Shown here: piece after piece, positions 13,927 through 22,276 of the stretch
Layout: each line of letters starts with the position of its first letter
Numbering within the stretch: position 1 is the stretch's first letter
Source: a virus
Direction: 5' to 3' (one strand)
Virus record (IMG/VR): IMGVR_UViG_3300032561_000025
Coordinates: 1 to 58,715 of that record
DNA: 58,715 nucleotides
Notes under the pieces: generated by a model
What the model was told of the DNA's origin: nothing
The model's input: only the letters and a program-made list of their open reading frames with translations
The model's database searches: none
Position numbers and translations under genes: made by a program

Positions 13927-14796
13927 ATGAAAACCGAAAACGAGTTTAAACTGGTCGAAACGATAGACCCTAATCCGGGTAGGTTCGGGGACCGCATGAT
14001 CCGCACTCTGGATTTTTGCGATTTGCCGCACCTTCTCCGGGTCGCCGAGGTTGATTCGCCGCAGTGGGCCGAGAAGGGGCACTACAGCAAGGGGGACGGA
14101 GACGCGCAATGGCGCGGGACGAATACGTGGGCCGAGGCAATGCAGCTAGTCCGGACCGGTTGGCCGGAAGGATTTGCCAAGGCGAACGCACTGCGCGGCA
14201 ATCTGGTTGCGAGCGTGTCCGGATCCCGAGCGATGAAACCGAAACTCAGGCGTGACATCGCGGGTTTTATGCCGTGTGTTCCCGCTGTCCTTGCCGGTGA
14301 GCCTGATTCGATGTATTCCATCAAATTAAACGAGGCCGAGAACAGGGGCCGCATCATCCGCATCGTCTATAATGTCTGCGTGTCCGCAGGGATTGACGCG
14401 GAGACAATGACGCTGCGCGGAGCCCTTGCCCTTGCCCTTATCGATTTGCTGGAGGGGTGCGGATTCAGGTGCGAGGTTATCCTCGCTATCGGCGACTCGT
14501 TCGGGGGGTTCAGAAATCAGATATTCGTTCCCCTGAAAAACTCTGACCAAAATCCGGAAATGGATTCCCTCGCTTTCTGGATCGCGCACCCAGCGGGATT
14601 AAGGCGAATCATATTCGCAATTCTGGAAAATTGCTTTCCGGATTTGCCCTATTCCTACGGGTCCCCGACCGAGGTATGCAAGGATCGGCAAGGGGACATC
14701 TACTGCAACGAGGCTTACCTCGGGGACGTTAACAACGAAACCGCAGTCCCCTTCCTAAAAAGTCAGCTTCAAAAGTTCGGCGTCGAAATTTCCTGA
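13927..14796 (+). CDS. VWA-like partner of the AAA+ ATPase
   Basis: A 289-residue protein from the ATG at 13927; an upstream ATG at 13870 overlaps the ATPase gene and looks less likely. The segments W.EA..L.R.GWPEG (residues 60-73), then RIIRIVYNVCVSAGIDAETM and a long helix before a DSLAFWIAHPAGLRRIIF block match a phage protein family usually paired with CobS/MoxR-like ATPases (I recall DUF7192). The position where a VWA domain has its DxSxS metal site reads NVCVS, so the metal site looks degenerate. It probably works with the ATPase in remodelling an unknown target. Confidence 0.65.
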   Translation: MKTENEFKLVETIDPNPGRFGDRMIRTLDFCDLPHLLRVAEVDSPQWAEKGHYSKGDGDAQWRGTNTWAEAMQLVRTGWPEGFAKANALRGNLVASVSGSRAMKPKLRRDIAGFMPCVPAVLAGEPDSMYSIKLNEAENRGRIIRIVYNVCVSAGIDAETMTLRGALALALIDLLEGCGFRCEVILAIGDSFGGFRNQIFVPLKNSDQNPEMDSLAFWIAHPAGLRRIIFAILENCFPDLPYSYGSPTEVCKDRQGDIYCNEAYLGDVNNETAVPFLKSQLQKFGVEIS

Positions 14797-14818
14797 TTGT
14801 TTAAACGAAAGGTCAAAA

Positions 14819-15505
14819 ATGGAAAAGCAAGTTGAACAGTCCACACCGAGCCCCGAGAACACCCCGGAGCCCGTCGAAATCGAGATCGAGATCGAAGGAT
14901 TTGAGACCAAGCCCGAGCCCGAGCCGGTCCCGGTCCCCGATAGCACCCCGGAGCCCCAGCGCAGCCCCGACAGCACCCCCAGCGAGCCTGTCCCGGTCCC
15001 GGAGATACCTGAGCCTAGGGACGACACCCCCTGGCCTGAGGAGGCAAAGAAAAACCGGGAGGCATGGCTCGCCGAGGCGGCACGGCGCACGGCGCGGCAC
15101 GCTGACTCCCTGACCCATGTCCTGTTTTCGACAGGCTACGGCAAGGGAGGCACGCGAGGCCATCGTCAAGTCTACATCATCGCAAACAAGTCCGGCGTCG
15201 GTTTCCAAGTTTTCATCCGTCCCACGGTTCATTCGAAAGACTTGGCAGCCGGTTGCGTGCGGGCCGCCCTCTCCGGTTTAAACATCCGGGCGCGGTTCGG
15301 TCTGGATGATATTGGCAATTGGCCGGACTACCCGCAGCCCGAGGCCAGCGAGGTTCACACCCCGCAAGCCACCCGGATGATCAAAGCCAAGTGCCCGGTG
15401 TGCGGTTGCACGCTCCGCATTTCCGACCACTGGATCGAGAAGTCCGAGGGCAAGCTGACCTGCCCGATGCCGGGGTGCGGCACCCGCATGGAGATCACCC
15501 GGTAA
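14819..15505 (+). CDS. SprT-like protein lacking the HExxH active site
   Basis: A 228-residue protein. Residues 1-65 are Pro/Glu-rich and disordered. Residues about 85-160 follow the order of phage SprT-like metallopeptidases: a FSTGYGKGG beta segment, then FQVFIRPTVHSKDLAAGCVRA. Where the family has HExxH this protein has only CVRAAL. The C-terminus has the family's zinc ribbon (CPVCGC, then CPMPGCG) after QATRMIKAKC. If the alignment holds, this is a catalytically dead relative kept for binding. It follows the ATPase/VWA pair. GTTTAAAC at 15276 is read as Leu-Asn. Confidence 0.55.
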   Translation: MEKQVEQSTPSPENTPEPVEIEIEIEGFETKPEPEPVPVPDSTPEPQRSPDSTPSEPVPVPEIPEPRDDTPWPEEAKKNREAWLAEAARRTARHADSLTHVLFSTGYGKGGTRGHRQVYIIANKSGVGFQVFIRPTVHSKDLAAGCVRAALSGLNIRARFGLDDIGNWPDYPQPEASEVHTPQATRMIKAKCPVCGCTLRISDHWIEKSEGKLTCPMPGCGTRMEITR

Positions 15506-15524
15506 CGTCCTACCGAAAACGAGC

Positions 15525-15570
15525 AGCCCGGCGCAGCATAATATATAAGCTTGACGCTCGCCGGGCTTTC
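15525..15570 (+). terminator. GC hairpin between rightward genes
   Basis: AGCCCGGCG (15525-15533) pairs perfectly with CGCCGGGCT (15559-15567), followed by TTC. The 25-nt loop contains ATAATATATAA and the TTGACG box at 15551. It could be a weak terminator or an mRNA-processing site, and the loop may hold a promoter for the next gene. Confidence 0.45.
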
Positions 15571-15618
15571 TCCCACCCTACAGTCAGTCGCAATCCAAAA
15601 CTCAACCAAGGAAAGACA

Positions 15619-15822
15619 ATGAAACGCCAGATTACAATCACACTGGTCCGGAGCACACCGCCGCCGAACTTCGAAGACAGTTACAAGGTGCGCAGCATCA
15701 CGAATGCTCTTGCGGTCGAGGTGTTGGGCAAAGTGTTCCACGCCGGGGACACGATGACCACGGTGCAAGCGGAACACCTTCTCATGGATCCCGCAGTGCA
15801 GATGAAGGTGCTTGCATCCTGA
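15619..15822 (+). CDS. Small hypothetical protein, 67 aa
   Basis: A beta-rich small protein (begins MKRQITITLVRSTPPPN). A good Shine-Dalgarno (AAGGAAAG) precedes the ATG at 15619. The plan of strands around EVLGKVFHAGDTMT looks like a compact sandwich, but I do not recognise a family. A TTGACG box lies 68 bp upstream. Confidence 0.65.
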   Translation: MKRQITITLVRSTPPPNFEDSYKVRSITNALAVEVLGKVFHAGDTMTTVQAEHLLMDPAVQMKVLAS

Positions 15823-15841
15823 ATACGGGCGCGGCCTCACC

Positions 15842-15865
15842 GAGCCCCGGCCCGCGCCGGGGCTC
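15842..15865 (+). terminator. Perfect GC hairpin between rightward genes
   Basis: GAGCCCCGG (15842-15850), a six-base loop CCCGCG, and CCGGGGCTC (15857-15865) make a 9-bp perfect stem. No T tract follows, so read-through or RNA processing is as likely as termination. It belongs to a series of such stems separating the small genes here. Confidence 0.45.
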
Positions 15866-15922
15866 CCCTGAGTCCACAACGGATTCACCCGAAACAAGGC
15901 AACCCACGAAAGAGGACACAAC

Positions 15923-16258
15923 ATGGACAACGAAGACCACAATATCGTCGAATCGCTTGTCAGGATCGACATCCGCAGGGCGCGGGAAATGGCTTGGCTT
16001 TTCCGCAACGTGAACCCGGCCAAACTGACCTGCGAGCAGCGGCAGCGGATGATGGCGACCCTCGTTTATCCGCTCTTTATCGACATTTGCCTTCCGCTGA
16101 TCAAGAGCATCGTCAAGCCCGGCACCGAGATCCGGCCCGACTGGTACACCGGCCTGGTCAACGCGGACGAGGACGGCGAGCACCCCTCGCCCTGCAAGTT
16201 TAAACTCCCCAGCGGCGCGGAGCAGATGCGGCGCATGAGGTTCAACGGGCGCAACTGA
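15923..16258 (+). CDS. Small hypothetical protein, 111 aa
   Basis: An alpha-helical protein, acidic at its start (MDNEDHNIVESLVR), with the central segment LTCEQRQRMMATLVYPLFID. A GAGGA ribosome-binding site precedes the ATG. I do not recognise it. GTTTAAAC at 16198 is read as Phe-Lys. Confidence 0.65.
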   Translation: MDNEDHNIVESLVRIDIRRAREMAWLFRNVNPAKLTCEQRQRMMATLVYPLFIDICLPLIKSIVKPGTEIRPDWYTGLVNADEDGEHPSPCKFKLPSGAEQMRRMRFNGRN

Positions 16259-16263
16259 CCCGC

Positions 16264-16321
16264 GATCCCACCCCGAGCCCCCGCCGCCCGATCCCCGGCG
16301 CGGGGGCTTCACGGTGGGATC
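16264..16321 (+). other. Nested double hairpin between rightward genes
   Basis: The outer stem GATCCCACC/GGTGGGATC (16264-16272 and 16313-16321) encloses an inner stem AGCCCCCGC/GCGGGGGCT (16276-16284 and 16300-16308), both perfect over 9 bp. There is no T run. The structure would block 3' exonucleases or mark a processing site. Confidence 0.5.
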
Positions 16322-16354
16322 CGGATCACCCGGAGCCCGTAACCAAGGAAATCC

Positions 16355-16576
16355 ATGAGCAACCCGACAAAGGAAACCATCCTCATCCGACTCAATCCGG
16401 CCCCGAAGCCGGGAGTCGCCGAGTACATCCACCTCGTCAACGGTGTGATCGTCGCCAAGTTCCCCGGCACCCTGTCCTTCGACTGGATAAAGGGCTTCTC
16501 CGCAGGGCGCGGTGCGGATCTGGTGAACATTGCCGACCAGCAGCCCCTGACGTACATGGAGCGGAACGCAGTTTAA
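16355..16576 (+). CDS. Small hypothetical protein, 73 aa
   Basis: A mixed alpha/beta small protein with the opening MSNPTKETILIRLNPAPKPG. AAGGAA precedes the ATG. The stop TAA comes from GTTTAAAC at 16571-16578. The function is unknown. Confidence 0.62.
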   Translation: MSNPTKETILIRLNPAPKPGVAEYIHLVNGVIVAKFPGTLSFDWIKGFSAGRGADLVNIADQQPLTYMERNAV

Positions 16577-16782
16577 ACGCGAGGTGCGCCGGGGCGTTCC
16601 CAAGGATCCCTCCAACAACGGAAACCCTTCCCGGTTCGTGTGTCCCACCGGGGGCGACCCGACAACGATGGTAGCCGCATCCAAACAAAGATCGTCTTCA
16701 CCGTGTTCTTTGTCCCACAACAATGCGTAGCGAGAGTAGTTGCCGGGAAGCCCACGAGGGCAGCGAACAACAACAACAACCC

Positions 16783-17034
16783 ATGACCCAGTTTAAACCA
16801 GTCAATTCGCTCGATCCTCCGCCTCCCGCGTTCTTGGGGTACAAGTTTTCCAAGGGCGGGAGCCTGATGATTTGCGTCTGCAAATGGTGCGCGTCGGCCC
16901 CGCAGGTCGAGGCATGGGCGGCGAGGCACAAGGCGCAGGTGACCCACGGAATTTGTCAGGCACACTATGCGGAGCAGTCCGCGAAATATATCGGAGAGAA
17001 AACCAATGGCACACAACCGACTGAAGAAAATTAA
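16783..17034 (+). CDS. Small Cys/His zinc-binding-like protein
   Basis: An 83-residue protein whose core reads ICVCKWCASAPQ, then a helix, then THGICQAHY. This C..C/C..H layout resembles short phage proteins with a WC..D/P..helix..THGIC signature and unknown function. The ATG at 16783 follows a (CAA)n stretch rather than a Shine-Dalgarno sequence; an in-frame ATG at 16723 is an alternative. It overlaps the next gene by 29 bp. Confidence 0.6.
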   Translation: MTQFKPVNSLDPPPPAFLGYKFSKGGSLMICVCKWCASAPQVEAWAARHKAQVTHGICQAHYAEQSAKYIGEKTNGTQPTEEN

Positions 17035-17278
17035 CGGTAGCGTTAAGACCTTTAACGGTATCGTAAGCGGCGACCACCTGAAAATCTACAGGTTCGCTTT
17101 AAACGGCAACCAAGCCCAGACGATCCTGAAGGCGATGCGGATGATGCTGGTCGCCAACCAAGCGGTGATGAACCAAGGGGCGTTGCCGCCGCCCGCGAAG
17201 ATGGCCCGGCAGACGGACATCGACGCGCTTCGGGACGTTTTGCAGCAGCTTGAGGAGCAGCTTTCCCAGCAGCCGTGA
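17006..17278 (+). CDS. Small hypothetical protein, 90 aa
   Basis: A basic N-terminus is followed by helices and a Gln-rich coiled-coil-like end (DVLQQLEEQLSQQ). The ATG at 17006 is chosen because GGAGAG lies at the right distance, although an earlier in-frame codon exists. I do not recognise the family. Confidence 0.6.
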   Translation: MAHNRLKKINGSVKTFNGIVSGDHLKIYRFALNGNQAQTILKAMRMMLVANQAVMNQGALPPPAKMARQTDIDALRDVLQQLEEQLSQQP

Positions 17279-17365
17279 ATCCGGCAACCCGCGACAAAGA
17301 TCTTCGGGGCGAAACTCCCCGTCTCCGCGACTGGCTTGGGTACGAAACGATGCCACCAGTACCGG

Positions 17366-17379
17366 CCCCCGAACGGGGG
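17366..17379 (+). other. Short GC hairpin between rightward genes
   Basis: CCCCCG, two As and CGGGGG form a perfect stem in the 168-bp gap between 17278 and 17447. It is the last of the series of hairpins spaced through the operon. The gap holds no ORF that I can support. Confidence 0.4.
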
Positions 17380-17446
17380 TGTATTTCCTGACTGCCCCGC
17401 GCCGAGCGGCCTGAATCGTTTCATCGGCGCACCAATTTAAATTACA

Positions 17447-17593
17447 ATGAGCAACGAAAGAAAAGTTACACACGCTTTTTCGGCACCGCTTTGCCGTCGA
17501 AGCAAATGTTTTCGTGTTTGCGAATATTACGGACCAACGGGAGGATTCTCGGTCCAATGCCAGAAACACAAATCTGGACGGTATCCGGCGTAG
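17447..17593 (+). CDS. Tiny Cys-rich protein, 48 aa
   Basis: A short ORF with cysteines at LCRRSKC, VCEYY and QCQKH, suggesting a small zinc-binding fold. It starts just after an ATTTAAAT element. No strong Shine-Dalgarno is present, so support is moderate. Confidence 0.45.
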   Translation: MSNERKVTHAFSAPLCRRSKCFRVCEYYGPTGGFSVQCQKHKSGRYPA

Positions 17594-17644
17594 GGCGCGG
17601 TACAGGATCCGCAAGGAAATGGCGGCGCACCAAAGGGGGGACGG

Positions 17645-17965
17645 ATGAAAGTCCATATCTGGCGGGTGAAGCGTTCCCGGCTCCCGCGCCGCGAGGCCGG
17701 TGGAATCACGAAGTTCTCGTCGGTCCAGCTTTACTCAACAAGGAGCGATGCGGTTTCCCGAGCCTCGCTTCTCGTCCTGACAAAGCACCGTGCGAGGACC
17801 GAACTAAAAAAGCATTTAAACAAGTTTATCCAAAGCACGGGGAAAGTTCCCGTCGAGATGTGGTACAGGGTGTGGACCGAAAAGTTTCACGGGATGCCCG
17901 GCTTCAAGGGGGTCCACTACGATCTCTACGTCGAGTGGCAGCAAGCAACCCGCGACCCGTCCTAG
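17645..17965 (+). CDS. Small hypothetical protein, 106 aa
   Basis: A basic, helix-rich protein with aromatic clusters at its end (VEMWYRVW, HYDLYVEWQQ). A strong purine ribosome-binding site (AGGGGGGA) precedes the ATG. It is the last gene of the rightward operon, and its stop codon overlaps the stop of the DnaB gene on the other strand (CTAG). Confidence 0.62.
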   Translation: MKVHIWRVKRSRLPRREAGGITKFSSVQLYSTRSDAVSRASLLVLTKHRARTELKKHLNKFIQSTGKVPVEMWYRVWTEKFHGMPGFKGVHYDLYVEWQQATRDPS

Positions 17966-19358
17966 TCGCCGTGGGGTAGCCGGGACTGTTCGGGCTGGGG
18001 AGATCCCTGCCGGGCAGTCTCCGAGATCGGGACGAACTTCGTTATCCTTCGGACAAACCTGAAGGACATCAGCGAGGTCCCGTCATCCCGTCCCTTGGCT
18101 TGGATTACGTTCTGAAAAAAGCTGGGGATCTCGTCCTTGTCCGATGCTTCTGGCTGGGCCTTGCCACTCTTGGGGTCTTCGCTTGGGCGGTGTATGAGGA
18201 TCACCTTGTCGGCGTCCTCCTCCAGCGACCCGCTATCCCGCAGGTCCGACATCCTCGGCTCCCGGTTCTGCTCATTCGCGGAGAGGCGGTTCAACTGCCA
18301 TACGAGGATGATCACGATGTTCAACTCACCGGCCAGCAGCTTCAGGGTCTTCGTGATGCGCCCGATCCCCTGCATCTTTTCATCCTTGCTCCCGGCTAGG
18401 GCGACATCCTCAAGCAATCCGCCGTGGTCGATGACGGCGAGATCAACCTTTCCACTTGCGTGAAGAGCTTTTAGCCGTGCAACGACTCGGGCTAGGGAAC
18501 GGTCGCGTGAGGACGGAACGATGCCCGCTTTTTCGAGATCGGAAAGTTTCTGTTTAAACAAGTTCTGGTCGCCCGGATGGGCTCGGGCCAGATCGCGCAG
18601 GCCGACTCCGGAAACCTCGGCGGCAATTTGCAGGGCGACTTGGAGCGGCCTAACCTCAAGGGTGTCGAGATAAACCTTCACGCCATTGTTTGCCGCGTGG
18701 GAAATTATCTGCCGGGCAAGCGAGGATTTTCCCACGGAAGGCCGGGCTCCCAGAACGACAAGCTGCCCGCGCTGCATGGGTTCGAATAAATAATCCATTT
18801 CCTTCCAAGGCCACCGGACAATTGTTTCGGGCGGCAACTCGCGGGCCTTGATTATCGTTTCTGCGGCCTTTAAAGCCTCTGAGACGATCAGGGGCCACCT
18901 CGGTTCATCTTTGGCGTCTGAGGCCGCTGTAAGCGAAAGGATGCGCCCCACGGGGCCGTCCAGCAGTTCGGACAGACCCTCGCCACGGTAGGATTTGCAC
19001 CCATCGACAAGGTTCAGCCCCTCCTTCAGGACGGAGCGGACCACGAAAAGGTCCCTCACGCGATGTAGGTAATCCTTTAAACCAGCGGTGGTTGGGACTG
19101 CGGATGAAAGTTCGGACAGAAACTGGAGCCCACCGATGGACTCCAGTTCCCTGTTCGCCGTCAGTTCTTGGGCGAGTACACCTACGTCCAAGGATTTCCC
19201 TGCACCCAGCATGGCAACCATGCGCTGAAAAATAATCCGGTGCGATGCTGTCCAAAACCAGTCGGGCATCATCCCCGCTCCGAGACAAATTCCAAGGCTC
19301 TCGCTTCCGTCAAGCAAGCAGCAACTTATGACAGCGGCTTCCGATTTTGGGTCTTGGA

Positions 19359-19362
<4 letters not shown>
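17962..19362 (-). CDS. dnaB: Replicative DNA helicase, DnaB-like
   Basis: A 466-residue hexameric-type helicase. The N-terminal helical domain opens with SEAAVISCCLLDG and includes the FLSELSSAVPTTAGLKDY block typical of DnaB. The RecA-like C-terminal domain has Walker A GARPSVGKS at residues 205-213 and the Walker B-like VDLAVIDHGGLL, then IVWQLNRLS and the RDSGSLEEDADKVILIHR block with the arginine finger region. It unwinds the fork in phage replication. The start overlaps the loader-like gene by ATGA. No polymerase gene is seen, so the host polymerase is probably used. Confidence 0.95.
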
Positions 19363-20141
<779 letters not shown>

Positions 20142-20207
20142 GGTCGTGGGAAAATGTCGCCACCAACCAACGAAAGGTTGACCCCCTGCCTTGGGCAGCG
20201 GCAATCG

Positions 20208-20240
20208 TTGGAGGGTGGCGGGAGGGGATTAACCCTCCAA
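20208..20240 (-). promoter_or_regulatory. Leader hairpin before the loader gene
   Basis: TTGGAGGG (20208-20215) pairs with CCCTCCAA (20233-20240). The stem lies in the leader of the replication genes, 67 bp before the ATG at 20141. A regulatory role is possible but unproven. Confidence 0.3.
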
Positions 20241-20284
20241 GTTGGGTTTGATGATTTCATCTGCCGGGGTCAACGACGGCATTG

Positions 20285-20309
20285 CCAGACGGGAAAATTT
20301 CCCGGCTGG
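20285..20309 (-). terminator. Hairpin downstream of muramidase gene
   Basis: An almost perfect palindrome (CCAGACGGGAAA...TTTCCCGGCTGG, one mismatch) lies 9 bp past the muramidase stop. No T run follows on the minus strand, so it may only attenuate transcription into the replication genes. Two TTGACC copies lie around it on the minus strand. Confidence 0.4.
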
Positions 20310-20318
20310 TGTGCAGGG

Positions 20319-20741
20319 TCAATTCAGGGGATTCGTTTGAAGGGATTCGCGGTAAAGGTTTCCTGCGCGGACAGCAACATCCGGAATGTCTCCGGAAAGG
20401 ATTCGCTTGCGCCCGGCCCCGAAGCCCATGTTCCAGACGGTTTCGATGTTCTCGGGTGTGGCGGGTATGTGCTTTTGATCGAGGAGTTTGAGGACGTACT
20501 TCAAATGTTTAAACGCGCATTCACGGGCCAACATATGCGAACGGCAGCAGGGATCGAACGGGTACATCCCCATGTGCTGCTTCCATGTCAGCTTGGAAAT
20601 TTGCCACGGCGACAACTCGCCCTCGGGGCCGCGCTTGTCCCATGAGTTCCCCGTTTCCACTTGGGCAATTACGTCCAGCATCCGGACGAAACTTGCCGGT
20701 GAGTCAACGACGATGACGATTGCTGGCGGGACAAAAATCAT
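20319..20741 (-). CDS. Lysozyme/transglycosylase-like muramidase
   Basis: A 140-residue protein from the ATG at 20741, which overlaps the stop of the small membrane gene as ATGA. A Val/Ile-rich start precedes VETGNSWDKRGPEGELSPWQI, the pattern of lysozyme-like transglycosylases with catalytic Glu in ET/SGN and a downstream G.YQI. It would cut peptidoglycan and is the likely endolysin. The small membrane proteins just upstream suggest a lysis cassette. Confidence 0.72.
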   Translation of the reverse strand: MIFVPPAIVIVVDSPASFVRMLDVIAQVETGNSWDKRGPEGELSPWQISKLTWKQHMGMYPFDPCCRSHMLARECAFKHLKYVLKLLDQKHIPATPENIETVWNMGFGAGRKRILSGDIPDVAVRAGNLYRESLQTNPLN

Positions 20742-20869
20742 AGGTAAATGAGGACGATGCAAAACAGGGATATGAGCCCGCAGATGATGGCGATGATAAG
20801 GATGTCGAGGTCGTGTATTAGAACGAATATTCTCAGCCGTCTCCTCAACTCCTCAAGGATCGCTTTCAT
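20738..20869 (-). CDS. Small membrane protein, 43 aa (holin-like)
   Basis: A basic N-terminus (MKAILEELRRRLRIF) is followed by a single strong membrane helix (ILIIAIICGLISLFCIVLIYL). Both its start and its stop overlap neighbours as ATGA. Size, charge order and place before the muramidase fit a holin or a pinholin-type protein, but many small membrane proteins look alike. Confidence 0.65.
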   Translation of the reverse strand: MKAILEELRRRLRIFVLIHDLDILIIAIICGLISLFCIVLIYL

Positions 20870-21159
20870 TGGGTGATCAGGTTGAACTTCACAAGGACGG
20901 CGCGGGCTTGGGTACAGTACTGAACCTTCATCAGTTCGCTGCAACACCGCATGGGGCATCCGGCAATCGCTTCGGCGGCATCATCAATCATCTTTCTCCT
21001 GCGCTCGCTGTTCACCTCGGGGCCAAGCGGGGGAGTGACGCCTTTCACGGGTGGCGTCTCCTGTTCGGGCTCCGGATCCGCAGCAACCCCCTCTTCGTCA
21101 AGAGGGATCACGCGCATTTTCCCAGACAACTTCAGGACGGTTTTCTTGGGCTCGCTCAT
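20866..21159 (-). CDS. Hypothetical protein, 97 aa
   Basis: I do not recognise this gene. The first half is Pro/Glu-rich, and the second half has four cysteines in CPMRCC...QYC. Its position in a chain of ATGA-overlapping lysis-region genes supports expression. Confidence 0.62.
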   Translation of the reverse strand: MSEPKKTVLKLSGKMRVIPLDEEGVAADPEPEQETPPVKGVTPPLGPEVNSERRRKMIDDAAEAIAGCPMRCCSELMKVQYCTQARAVLVKFNLITQ

Positions 21160-21266
21160 AGGTCATCCGTCTTGTCAGGGCCGTCACCACCCCAGATGAC
21201 GTAGCCAATTATGATCCCTAGAGCGAGGGCCACGCCTACGCAGGTGATCACGGATTCATTGGACAT
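21156..21266 (-). CDS. Tiny membrane protein, 36 aa
   Basis: One membrane helix (VGVALALGIIIGYVIW) with a short charged tail. Its stop overlaps the next ATG as ATGA. An in-frame ATG at 21281 would add five residues. It is probably part of the lysis/membrane cassette. Confidence 0.55.
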   Translation of the reverse strand: MSNESVITCVGVALALGIIIGYVIWGGDGPDKTDDL

Positions 21267-21423
21267 GATTGCTATGATCATGGCTTTTGTCGGCAAATAA
21301 AAATATCGCTAACAAGAGGAACAATGCTGCTCCCCAAATATCGTGCGCCGTCGCCGGGTGATCTTCAATGTAGGTGATCACAAACATGGAGACAAAAAAT
21401 CCCAACATGAAGATGCGTTTCAC
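21256..21423 (-). CDS. Small two-helix membrane protein, 55 aa
   Basis: Begins with GTG at 21423, overlapping the upstream stop as GTGA. Two hydrophobic stretches (IFMLGFFVSMFVITYI and AALFLLLAIFLFA) flank a short His-containing loop; the end is His-rich. The layout fits a class II holin. Confidence 0.6.
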   Translation of the reverse strand: MKRIFMLGFFVSMFVITYIEDHPATAHDIWGAALFLLLAIFLFADKSHDHSNHVQ

Positions 21424-21683
21424 GGCTTTTCCCCCTCCGCGAGCGCGGCCTCGTACTCCTTTAGTACCTGAACTCCAGCGTAGGCAGCATCTGATGTTTG
21501 CCCGGCGTACTGTCCCTGTCCAACGTACCAACGCTCCCACTTCCGAAGTGCATCTATAGCTTTTATGAGCAGCACCGACTTCTGCTCCAGACGGAGGTAT
21601 TCCAAACGCGCTTTATGTCCATCTGGTAAGTGTTCAACCACTTGCTTCAGGGACATTTCTTGCCCGGCTGTTACCTCACTCAT
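21420..21683 (-). CDS. Hypothetical protein, 87 aa
   Basis: An alpha-helical soluble protein with a central RLEYLRLEQKSVLLIKAID segment. Not recognised. It overlaps both neighbours, by GTGA downstream and ATGA upstream. Confidence 0.65.
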   Translation of the reverse strand: MSEVTAGQEMSLKQVVEHLPDGHKARLEYLRLEQKSVLLIKAIDALRKWERWYVGQGQYAGQTSDAAYAGVQVLKEYEAALAEGEKP

Positions 21684-22063
21684 GGCTTAATATTTTCGTA
21701 GAACCAGTTCGATCCCTTGCGTTGCACGGCGATAAAGTGGATGAACGGGTATGTCCGCGCTGCGACCTTGATCTTCACTCGGGCGTCATCCCTCCAAAAC
21801 CCTTTCACCTCGTAGGCCACCAGACCTCCCTCGTATAGGCGAACGAAGTCAGGGGTGTATCGGCAATCGTCCCCCAGCTTCAAGGTCATGCACTGGATCC
21901 CAAGGAAGGCGTGCGGCCATGACCGCAGCAGATCAAGGAATCGCTTCTCGGTCTTGTTTAAATTATCCTCGTCGGAGTTCGGCCTCATTGAAATTTTCAT
22001 CGGCTCGCCGCGCTTGGCGACCCGCGCCTGCAAGATCATAAACTCTGCCTCGGACATTCCCAT
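21680..22063 (-). CDS. Endonuclease-like protein (PD-D/ExK, DUF1064-like)
   Basis: A 127-residue protein. The core DCRYTPDFVRLYEGG followed by VAYEVKGFWRDDARVK gives the D...ExK pattern of the PD-(D/E)XK nuclease fold, as in DUF1064 and phage T7 endonuclease I-like proteins. These cut branched or recombining DNA. The start is ambiguous between ATG 22063 and GTG 22066. It may act with the helicase in replication. Confidence 0.72.
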   Translation of the reverse strand: MGMSEAEFMILQARVAKRGEPMKISMRPNSDEDNLNKTEKRFLDLLRSWPHAFLGIQCMTLKLGDDCRYTPDFVRLYEGGLVAYEVKGFWRDDARVKIKVAARTYPFIHFIAVQRKGSNWFYENIKP

Positions 22064-22066
22064 CAC

Positions 22067-22273
22067 TCAATTCCCCAGATCTTCAATCGTCTCTTGGCAT
22101 CCGTAGAGGGTGCTGTAAAATTCGCTCTGGGTAAGTTGCGACGGGCGGGGCCAATATCGGCTGATGTGCTTACCGCCAAACCGGAACTTCCACCAGTAGT
22201 AGGAATCCCCAACCTTTATTCCGTGGTCGGGAATTGCTTTCCGCGCCGATTTTACAAAGGTTGCGTGTGCCAT
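22067..22273 (-). CDS. Small conserved phage protein, 68 aa
   Basis: A basic, aromatic-rich protein with the core VGDSYYWWKFRFGGKHISR and then RPSQLTQSEF. This pattern recurs in small phage proteins near replication or recombination genes. No function is assigned. It starts 3 bp after the end of the HTH gene. Confidence 0.68.
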   Translation of the reverse strand: MAHATFVKSARKAIPDHGIKVGDSYYWWKFRFGGKHISRYWPRPSQLTQSEFYSTLYGCQETIEDLGN

Positions 22274-22276
22274 AAA

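Noticed and set aside
15782-16723. 313-residue minus-strand ORF under the small rightward genes
   Set aside because: It spans several genes with good ribosome-binding sites on the plus strand and has typical antisense composition.
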